Assembly (NCBI GenBank): GCA_945878965.1
Contig: CAMCUJ010000011.1
Span: forward strand, 1 to 13,132
Direction: 5' to 3'
From: an uncultured Clostridia bacterium
GTDB taxonomy: Bacteria > Bacillota > Clostridia > Monoglobales > Monoglobaceae
DNA: 13,132 nucleotides
The first letter of the stretch is position 1, and each line of letters starts with the position of its first letter. The notes below the pieces were generated by a model. The model saw only the letters and a list, made by a program, of their open reading frames with translations, searched no databases and was not told the origin of the DNA. A program made the translations under genes and the position numbers. Below are positions 9,412 through 13,132 of this stretch, piece after piece.

Positions 9412-9441
9412 ACAATACATAAAAACGTACGTTATCGTCAA
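9412..9441 (-). promoter_or_regulatory. tadA promoter with palindrome in its spacer
   Basis: On the minus strand TTGACG (9441-9436), 18 bp, TATTGT (9417-9412). The spacer holds the 8-bp palindrome ACGTACGT (9425-9432), which is also one arm of a larger inverted repeat. The predicted start near 9405 gives a leader of about 40 nt. Confidence 0.55.
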
Positions 9442-9505
9442 ACACAAAATATCAATTCATAATTCATAATTTATATTTTAATGTTCAATAATAACGTACG
9501 CTTTT
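9421..9505. repeat. 15-bp inverted repeat flanking an AT-rich segment
   Basis: Positions 9421-9435 and 9491-9505 are inverted copies matching at 14 of 15 bases (core CGTACGTTAT). They flank 55 bp of AT-rich DNA that includes three 7-bp tandem units, ATTCATA twice then ATTTATA (9455-9475). The left arm lies inside the tadA promoter spacer. It could be a small non-autonomous element or a paired operator. No target-site duplication is obvious. Confidence 0.5.
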
Positions 9506-9511
9506 AAAGCA

Positions 9512-9526
9512 GTCAGCGACGCTGAC
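9512..9526. repeat. small palindromic hairpin
   Basis: GTCAGC, GAC spacer, GCTGAC. It has no U tract and lies between the HPr-gene terminator and the tadA promoter. Its role is unknown. Confidence 0.35.
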
Positions 9527-9586
9527 CGATAATACATCATTTTAGAGCGATAACGCGTCAAGATGAAGCGGCCACCGCCAAATAAA

Positions 9587-9612
9587 CGAACCCTTTACAG
9601 TGAAAGGGTTCG
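9587..9612 (-). terminator. terminator of the HPr-like gene
   Basis: CGAACCCTTT (9587-9596) and AAAGGGTTCG (9603-9612) form a perfect 10-bp stem with a 6-nt loop, about 45 bp past the HPr-like stop. The minus-strand side continues TTTATTTGG and the plus side GGGATTTTT, so it could work in both directions. On gene order it serves the minus-strand gene. Confidence 0.8.
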
Positions 9613-9655
9613 GGATTTTTATGTTTTAAGGTTTTAATATTTCAAGCTTTAAGGC

Positions 9656-9883
9656 TTACGCTTTAAAAGCTTCAAGCTCCTTAAGTAAATCCTCACAATC
9701 GTCCTGGTGTATTTCCATCTTTATAGGCTCCGCCAAGTCAAGGCTGAATATACCCATAATTGATTTTGCGTCTACAACATATCTTCCCGAAATTAAGTCC
9801 ATATCGTAATCGTACTTTCCAACAATGTTTACAAAGTTCTTTACCGAATTGATACTTGCCAATGTAATGTTAAGTGTTTTCAT
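9656..9883 (-). CDS. HPr-like protein lacking the phospho-acceptor histidine
   Basis: A 75-residue protein with the HPr fold signature around the regulatory serine: AKSIMGIFSLDL at 39-50 matches the KSIMGVMSL segment of HPr, with Ser41 in the place of Ser46. The active-site segment that normally reads GxHARPA is replaced by ASINSVKN (9-16), so the histidine phosphorylated by PTS enzyme I is missing. It should not carry phosphate for sugar transport. It may be a regulatory paralogue (Crh-like in lacking the histidine) or a repurposed fold, and Ser41 phosphorylation by HPr kinase is possible but unproven. AGGAGG lies 11 nt before the ATG, and a near-consensus promoter and own terminator make it monocistronic. 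Confidence 0.8.
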   Translation of the reverse strand: MKTLNITLASINSVKNFVNIVGKYDYDMDLISGRYVVDAKSIMGIFSLDLAEPIKMEIHQDDCEDLLKELEAFKA

Positions 9884-9919
9884 AATCTTTCCAACCTCCT
9901 GATTTTTTTTAACAACTAT

Positions 9920-9948
9920 AGTATATAATTTTTTCTCCGAATAGTCAA
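9920..9948 (-). promoter_or_regulatory. promoter of the HPr-like gene
   Basis: On the minus strand TTGACT (9948-9943), 17 bp, TATACT (9925-9920), each one base from consensus. The predicted start near 9913 gives a leader of about 30 nt. No terminator for the upstream mtaB gene was found between 9949 and 10085, so read-through from mtaB is possible. Confidence 0.82.
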
Positions 9949-10085
9949 CTGAAAATCACATAATTTTATTGGAATTTTTAAATAAAAAATTGTTCAAAAA
10001 ATTAGTTAAGTTTTCAGCTTTACCGTGATTTTAAACCAAATTAATGCGAATTTAAAGCGAAGTTTACAAACTATCTGAAAAATCC

Positions 10086-11387
10086 TCAGCATTCCTTGAT
10101 AAAATCACAAACCAAATGCTCGTCTTTAATTTCCTTTGCCTTAACCAAAACGCATTTTCCGCTTAAATCCTTATCACTCTTAAGCCGTACATTCATATAA
10201 TTTGCAGAGGTTGCATTAAATATACCGTTTTCGGATGTATCCTCAACAACGACTTCAAATTCACTGCCGATGTATCGGGAATAGAACTCCTCCTTCATTT
10301 CCTTTGAAAGAGCAAGCATACGATGACTTCTGATATCCTTAACAGCTTCGTCAATTTGATTTTTGTAGCCTGCCGCAACAGTTCCCTCTCTGACCGAATA
10401 CTTAAATACGTGCATCTGCATAAATCCGATTTCCTTTGCAAATTCAAAGCTTTTCTCGAACTCCTCATCGGTTTCGCCGGCAAATCCGACCATAATATCG
10501 GTAGTTATAGATGTATCCTTAATATTCTCCCTTAAAAGCTTTACCGCATCTCTAAATTCGGAGGTTGTATAATGACGGTTCATTCTCTTAAGAGTTTCAT
10601 CACAACCGCTCTGGAGTGACAAATGGAACTGAGGACACAGCTTTTTAAGCTTTTTTGCACGCTCTGTAAACTCTGCGGTTATATGAACAGGCTCAATTGA
10701 ACCGAGCCTTATCCGCTTTAAGCCGTCAACCTTTTCAAGCTCCTCCAAAACGTCAATAAGAGTTATTGAATTTCCGAAATCTCTGCCGTAAGAGCCGATA
10801 TGAATGCCTGTAAGCACAACCTCAAAGAATCCGTTTTCCGCAAGCAGCTTTGCTTCTTTAACTATATTGTCAAGGCTTCGAGAACGAACAGGACCTCTTG
10901 CATACGGAATTATGCAGTAGGTACAGAAATTATTACAGCCGTCCTGAATTTTTATATTGGCTCTGACACGGCTTTGTCCGTTTGTTACGGTAAGCTCCTC
11001 AAAGCTTTTTTCTTTCAGTATGTTGTCGGTAATGCAAAGCTTTTTTCCCTTAACCGCTTTTTCGGAAAGTTCAACTATTTCACTTTTTCGGTTGTTGCCC
11101 ACAACTATATCAACGCCTTCAATATTCTTAACCTTTTCGGACTCGGTCTGAGCATAACAGCCCGTAACCACAATAACCGCATCCTTATTTTCCTTTACAG
11201 CCTTTCTGATATGCTGTCTTGATTTCTGAGCACCCGTCCCTGTTACAGTGCAGGTGTTTATCACATATACATCCGCTGTTTCGTTTTTATCGGCTATCGT
11301 GTGACCTGCCTTTTTGAACATTTCAGCTATTGCATCGCTTTCGTATAAATTTGTTTTACAGCCAAGCGTTATAAATTTTACTTTCAT
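10086..11387 (-). CDS. mtaB: tRNA (t6A37-C2) methylthiotransferase, MiaB-like
   Basis: Radical SAM enzyme that adds a methylthio group to t6A at position 37 of tRNAs reading ANN codons, giving ms2t6A and helping decoding fidelity. At 433 residues it matches the family. The N-terminal domain carries the three cysteines for the auxiliary 4Fe-4S cluster: Cys10 (GCKTN), Cys46 (NTCTVT) and Cys77 (TGCYAQ). The radical SAM motif is Cys151-x3-Cys155-x2-Cys158 (CNNFCTYC) followed by IPYARGPVRSR. The C-terminal part (about 370-433) is TRAM-like. GCKTN and NTCTVTGTG favour MtaB over MiaB or RimO. The start ATG 11387 has only a weak SD (AAGG about 11 nt upstream), but its promoter is consensus. It stands alone, not in an operon. 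Confidence 0.95.
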   Translation of the reverse strand: MKVKFITLGCKTNLYESDAIAEMFKKAGHTIADKNETADVYVINTCTVTGTGAQKSRQHIRKAVKENKDAVIVVTGCYAQTESEKVKNIEGVDIVVGNNRKSEIVELSEKAVKGKKLCITDNILKEKSFEELTVTNGQSRVRANIKIQDGCNNFCTYCIIPYARGPVRSRSLDNIVKEAKLLAENGFFEVVLTGIHIGSYGRDFGNSITLIDVLEELEKVDGLKRIRLGSIEPVHITAEFTERAKKLKKLCPQFHLSLQSGCDETLKRMNRHYTTSEFRDAVKLLRENIKDTSITTDIMVGFAGETDEEFEKSFEFAKEIGFMQMHVFKYSVREGTVAAGYKNQIDEAVKDIRSHRMLALSKEMKEEFYSRYIGSEFEVVVEDTSENGIFNATSANYMNVRLKSDKDLSGKCVLVKAKEIKDEHLVCDFIKEC

Positions 11388-11444
11388 AATTATTTAACCT
11401 TAAGCCTTTCATATTCACAAAATATTTTGCTATTACGTTTATTA

Positions 11445-11474
11445 ATTATAAGCCTTTTTTAATGGTTTTGTCAA
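11445..11474 (-). promoter_or_regulatory. mtaB promoter
   Basis: On the minus strand a perfect TTGACA (11474-11469), 18 bp, and a perfect TATAAT (11450-11445). The predicted start near 11438 gives a leader of about 50 nt with only a weak SD. Confidence 0.85.
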
Positions 11475-11517
11475 TATGCTATCCTATGGCAGCTTTTAAT
11501 TTTTCAAAGCCTTATAA

Positions 11518-11570
11518 ATTATTAAATATATTATTAAATATATTATTAAATGTATTATTAATATGTATTA
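11518..11570. repeat. AT-rich 12-bp tandem repeat
   Basis: Three near-perfect head-to-tail copies of ATTATTAAATAT (11518-11529, 11530-11541, 11542-11553 with one change), then a 13-bp variant (11554-11566) and a partial. It is almost pure A/T, directly upstream of the mtaB promoter and next to the 22-bp repeats. It encodes nothing. It resembles a DNA unwinding element. Confidence 0.75.
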
Positions 11571-11590
11571 TTATATTAGAAGTTTTTCTC

Positions 11591-11700
11591 CATAGGGTAT
11601 GGAATATTTATTCTATAGGTATGGAATATCTGTTCGTCGGTATATGAAATATTTTTCACAGCCGTATGAAAATTTTTTCATAGGTTAAATAAAAAAATAA
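11591..11700. repeat. degenerate repeats of about 22 bp (iteron-like)
   Basis: Successive units begin at 11591, 11613, 11635 and 11657, with a weaker fifth at 11679. The shared core is roughly GGTATGGAATAT. Units 1 and 2 match at 16 of 22 positions and later units are more diverged. The GTAT cores are spaced 22, 21 and 24 bp, about two helical turns, as for protein-binding iterons. Unit 4 overlaps an 18-bp palindrome, TATGAAAA-TT-TTTTCATA (11665-11682). There is no unique spacer between units, so it is not a CRISPR array. Confidence 0.55.
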
Positions 11701-11712
11701 GCACTCATAATT

Positions 11713-12084
11713 TTAATAATCATTATCGGCATAATCATAATTCAGCTTATGTAATTTTCTGCGCTGTCGGAATTGTTCCTTCGGAATAACAATATATCGG
11801 GTTAAATCATTTATATTATTGTCCGAGGGTAAAAATGTAAGGCGAATATGTCCTCTATCCTCAAGAGCCTTAAGCCAGCTTGATATACTTCGTTTTGAAA
11901 CGCCGTAAAGCTTAGCAAAATAAGCATTGCTCGCCCAGCAGTAACCGCATTTGCTGCAAAGAGCGGCAATCTCGCCGTAAAGCAGCTTCGCATTAGGTGG
12001 TATATCACCATCATAGCGAACCTGTGCCGGAATTATTACAAAATAATCTTTTGAAATATATGTGTTCTGATTTACAATGTCCAT
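11713..12084 (-). CDS. Small winged-helix protein (HTH_36-like, replication/regulatory type)
   Basis: A 123-residue protein with a helix-turn-helix near residues 29-82 (PPNAKLLYGEIAALC, then ASNAYFAKLYGVSKRSISSWLKALEDRGHI). This arrangement is typical of HTH_36 proteins and of the N-terminal part of replication initiators of phages, plasmids and integrative elements. Those are usually longer, so this may be a stand-alone regulator or a shortened derivative. Three cysteines lie close together (Cys43, Cys46, Cys49), and metal binding is only a possibility. The tail is basic then acidic (QRRKLHKL, DYADNDY). The start ATG 12084 has AAGGAG 7 nt upstream. Two terminator-ending RNA units lie upstream in the same direction and iteron-like repeats downstream, suggesting a mobile-element remnant. 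No strong terminator follows. Confidence 0.75.
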   Translation of the reverse strand: MDIVNQNTYISKDYFVIIPAQVRYDGDIPPNAKLLYGEIAALCSKCGYCWASNAYFAKLYGVSKRSISSWLKALEDRGHIRLTFLPSDNNINDLTRYIVIPKEQFRQRRKLHKLNYDYADNDY

Positions 12085-12114
12085 ATTAATTCTCCTTATT
12101 TATCAGTCTTTTTT

Positions 12115-12120
12115 AGTATA
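12115..12120 (-). promoter_or_regulatory. -10 element for the HTH gene
   Basis: TATACT on the minus strand, 31 bp before the start codon, with no recognisable -35. It lies between the upstream RNA terminator (12167-12191) and the gene, so the gene may be expressed from here or by read-through of that terminator. Confidence 0.4.
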
Positions 12121-12159
12121 TTAACATAAGACACTGTTTCATTTTGAACCTAAGATAAT

Positions 12160-12295
12160 AAAAAAAGTGCGTCAGCCTTATGCCAACGCACCGAAAAACG
12201 CATGACTCCGATTGTTGCGACTCAGGTTTTATTACACAACAGTATGCAAAATAGAGCATGCATTTTTGTTGAAATTAAGAATGCCGTTACCCACA
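12160..12295 (-). ncRNA. structured RNA unit 1 (paralogue of unit 2)
   Basis: About 135 nt on the minus strand. A closing helix pairs 12267-12254 with 12208-12194 (about 14 bp with one bulge and one G-U), and the 3' end is the terminator stem at 12167-12191. It shares long identical blocks with unit 2 at 12415-12572, including 12192-12213 and 12252-12268. A promoter sits at 12302-12331. The G-U pairs of the helices become A-C clashes on the plus strand, so the minus strand is the functional RNA. It lies 76 bp upstream of the HTH gene in the same direction: either an independent small RNA or a leader attenuator. No known family was recognised. Confidence 0.55.
12167..12191 (-). terminator. intrinsic terminator of RNA unit 1
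   Basis: In minus-strand RNA GTGCGTTGGC (12191-12182) pairs with GCTGACGCAC (12176-12167) over 10 bp, including two G-U pairs that exist only in this orientation. A seven-U tract follows (12166-12160). Confidence 0.85.
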
Positions 12296-12349
12296 AAGGG
12301 AATTATAACATTTAACGCACAAAGTTGGGAACAGCGGCAACGGCATTCT
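12278..12349. repeat. 11-bp perfect inverted repeat around the unit 1 promoter
   Basis: AGAATGCCGTT (12278-12288) and AACGGCATTCT (12339-12349) flank 50 bp. The interior holds the unit 1 promoter and two similar blocks, CACAAAG then GGGAA, at 12292 and 12319. It is absent from RNA unit 2, so it may have been inserted or gained separately. It could form a cruciform or act as an operator. Confidence 0.55.
12302..12331 (-). promoter_or_regulatory. probable promoter of RNA unit 1
   Basis: On the minus strand TTCCCA (12331-12326; 4 of 6), 18 bp, and a perfect TATAAT (12307-12302). The predicted start is near 12295. It lies inside the 12278-12349 inverted repeat. Confidence 0.55.
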
Positions 12350-12359
12350 ATATCTTTTC

Positions 12360-12390
12360 AGCAGAAAACGGGATTTTTATCTGCTTTTTT
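12360..12390 (+). terminator. plus-strand terminator-like hairpin
   Basis: AGCAGA (12360-12365) pairs with TCTGCT (12380-12385), with further A-T pairing inside. Six T (12385-12390) follow on the plus strand. No plus-strand gene is visible upstream, so it would end an unseen plus transcript, possibly one antisense to the unit 1 promoter region. Confidence 0.35.
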
Positions 12391-12414
12391 AAATTACATT
12401 TCTTGAAATAACCC

Positions 12415-12572
12415 AAAAAAGTGCGCCAACCGAAGTCAACGCACCGAAAAACGCATGACTCCGATTGTTGCGACACAATTTTATTATCTTGCCGTTATTT
12501 ACCAGCACATAAAAATAGAGCATGCATTTTTGCCAAAGCAAAAAATACATGTGCAATCTGAAATAACAGACA
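12415..12572 (-). ncRNA. structured RNA unit 2 (paralogue of unit 1)
   Basis: About 155 nt on the minus strand. Its closing helix pairs 12531-12518 with 12461-12447 and its 3' end is a UUCG-capped terminator. The blocks shared with unit 1 are 12445-12472 (identical except at the ends) and 12514-12532. The middle (12473-12513) and the 5' part differ. Unlike unit 1, the 5' strand of the closing helix can instead pair with an upstream segment (12551-12538), forming a competing 13-bp hairpin with one bulge. The promoter lies at 12577-12604. Function unknown: a small regulatory RNA, a switch-like leader or a copy-control RNA are all open. Confidence 0.55.
12421..12444 (-). terminator. intrinsic terminator of RNA unit 2, UUCG tetraloop
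   Basis: In minus-strand RNA GTGCGTTGAC (12444-12435), TTCG loop, GTTGGCGCAC (12430-12421). All ten pairs form, three of them G-U only on this strand, closed by a C-G pair on the stable UUCG loop. Six U follow (12420-12415). Confidence 0.9.
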
Positions 12573-12576
12573 TCAG

Positions 12577-12604
12577 ATAATAAATATTTAATTGTGTCGC
12601 ACAA
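12577..12604 (-). promoter_or_regulatory. possible promoter of RNA unit 2
   Basis: On the minus strand TTGTGC (12604-12599), 16 bp, TATTAT (12582-12577). The -35 lies in the right half of the palindrome at 12590-12606, so a bound repressor could block it. The predicted start is near 12570. Confidence 0.4.
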
Positions 12605-12606
12605 TT
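12590..12606. promoter_or_regulatory. 17-bp palindrome, candidate operator
   Basis: AATTGTG, TCG, CACAATT: perfect 7-bp arms. It overlaps the unit 2 promoter's -35. Twelve of its bases (AATTGTGTCGCA, 12590-12601) recur exactly inverted inside unit 2 at 12469-12480. Confidence 0.55.
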
Positions 12607-12631
12607 ATCATAACACAAATTAAAGATAAAT

Positions 12632-12839
12632 TCAAGTGTTTTTGTGAAAAATTTTCACGATTACTTCAATAAGGCGCAGAGCGCCGTTATTCAACGTTTT
12701 CGGTGGGAAAAAGGTACTCCCGCCGAAAAAATCAAGTGGAACCCGCCGCCTAAGATACGGGGGACATCTTGATTTAGTTATATAAATTAAATTAGCCAAT
12801 TCGTTTTGAGTTAATGCGAGTTCCTTTCTTATTAGCCTT
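12632..12839 (-). pseudogene. probable broken HTH (Xre-like) gene fragment
   Basis: The minus-strand frame reads RLIRKELALTQNELANLI, then about 30 unusual Pro/Arg/Phe-rich residues, then NNGALRLIEVIVKIF. The two ends resemble the start and end of small Xre-type regulators (RKxLxLTQxELA ... GAALRLLEVI). The middle replaces the recognition helix and following loop. That middle is DNA with two hairpins (12697-12729, 12 bp with one U-G; 12729-12775, 8-bp ends), which looks like an inserted palindromic element that left the frame open. The 5' end runs into the terminator at 12840 with no start codon or SD. A dead gene is the best reading, but chance similarity is possible. Confidence 0.3.
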
Positions 12840-12871
12840 AAAACCCCAAGAGCGGTCACTCTTGGGGTTTT
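12840..12871 (-). terminator. strong terminator, probably of the phosphohexomutase gene
   Basis: A perfect 13-bp stem (12840-12852 with 12859-12871, AAAACCCCAAGAG arm) with a 6-nt loop, A-rich before and T-rich after on both strands, so it can act both ways. It is about 107 bp past the stop of the minus-strand gene at the right edge. The stretch 12872-12977 between them shows nothing else. Confidence 0.88.
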
Positions 12872-12977
12872 GCCGTACAAAAATAATATGCACATTTGAT
12901 AGTATCGTTAAAATTTTAACTTATCAACTTCTAAATTTAGTTTGATAATTTTCAGTGATAGCCGCCAAATTCAAAAA

Positions 12978-13132
12978 TCATTCACCTACGATTTTCTTTA
13001 TATCTTCTTTAGCAAGAGCAAGCGTATTCTCCGCTTTCTCCTTAGTTTCACCGCACATCAAGCAATAAAGCTTAATCTTCGGCTCAGTTCCCGACGGTCT
13101 GATTATGAAGTTGTTGTTATCCTCAAGCTCAA
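12978..13132 (-). CDS. Phosphoglucomutase/phosphomannomutase, C-terminal 50 residues (cut by window edge)
   Basis: The last 50 residues and stop codon of an alpha-D-phosphohexomutase, which interconverts hexose 1- and 6-phosphates for cell-wall and polysaccharide precursors. The phosphate-binding loop of domain 4, FIIRPSGTEPKIKLY, is complete and diagnostic. The tail then forms the usual final helix (ETKEKAENTLALAKEDIKKI). The rest lies beyond position 13132, so the active-site serine and sugar-specificity loop are not visible and Pgm, Pmm or PgcA type cannot be separated. Confidence 0.93.
   Translation of the reverse strand, partial: ELEDNNNFIIRPSGTEPKIKLYCLMCGETKEKAENTLALAKEDIKKIVGE

Noticed and set aside
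9949..10085. Terminator for mtaB
   Set aside because: Only AT-rich sequence with distant, weak inverted repeats is seen; no stem followed by a U tract could be supported.
11462..11647. 61-residue plus-strand open frame over the repeats
   Set aside because: It is a by-product of AT-rich tandem repeats, with no SD or recognisable protein.
11591..11700. CRISPR array
   Set aside because: Repeats are degenerate and directly abut with no unique spacers, and no cas gene is present.
12212..12604. Small open frames across the RNA island (64 and 71 residues)
   Set aside because: They run through terminators and palindromes, differ between the two RNA copies and have no SD. The structure evidence favours non-coding RNA.
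12160..12610. Retron or type III toxin-antitoxin RNA
   Set aside because: No reverse transcriptase or ToxN-like gene lies nearby, and the two units are not short tandem repeats ahead of a toxin.
12632..12895. 87-residue complete gene on the minus strand
   Set aside because: Its first 19 or so residues are the translated perfect terminator hairpin at 12840-12871 and its upstream flank, and it has no SD. Only the downstream part shows HTH-like sequence, so it is listed as a fragment.

Overview
The window looks like chromosomal DNA from a low-GC Gram-positive anaerobe, most likely class Clostridia (Ruminococcaceae/Oscillospiraceae-like). The grounds are AT-rich intergenic DNA, strong SD sites, near-consensus sigma-A promoters, many intrinsic terminators, an SLH-domain S-layer type protein, an HPr-fold protein, and a clostridial pattern of housekeeping genes. 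This placement is inferred from gene content, not from a marker gene.

Layout, left to right. (1) Positions 1-3249: a large secreted SLH-domain surface protein on the minus strand. It has a consensus extended -10 promoter, a long structured 5' leader and a U-rich terminator. (2) 3250-4966: pyrG (CTP synthase), minus, with its own TTGACA/TAGAAT promoter. (3) 5055-5302: no protein gene, but a well-supported candidate structured RNA on the minus strand with promoter, long closing helix, three hairpins and terminator. (4) 5344-7490: the complete panB-panC-panD operon (pantoate, pantothenate and beta-alanine synthesis) on the plus strand. It ends at a strong hairpin shared with the convergent MATE gene. 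(5) 7494-9441: tadA followed by a MATE transporter, minus, as a two-gene operon. (6) 9587-9948: a single HPr-like gene that has lost the phospho-acceptor histidine. (7) 10086-11474: mtaB (t6A37 methylthiotransferase), minus. (8) 11518-12610: an accessory island. It has AT-rich 12-bp tandem repeats, degenerate repeats spaced about 22 bp, a small HTH (HTH_36-like) gene, and upstream of that two tandem paralogous RNA units, each ending in an intrinsic terminator. (9) 12632-12871: a probable broken HTH gene interrupted by hairpin-forming DNA, then a perfect 13-bp-stem terminator. (10) 12978-13132: the C-terminus of a phosphoglucomutase/phosphomannomutase, minus, cut by the window edge.

The housekeeping genes are conventional. 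The most unusual material is the accessory island at 11.5-12.6 kb. There, two diverged copies of one RNA share a closing helix and a terminator stem whose G-U pairs form only in minus-strand RNA and which shows a compensatory G-C/A-U change. Beside it, an HTH gene flanked by iteron-like and AT-rich repeats resembles a decayed replication module. The intergenic RNA between pyrG and panB is the second candidate. No rRNA, tRNA, CRISPR array or intact transposase was seen.
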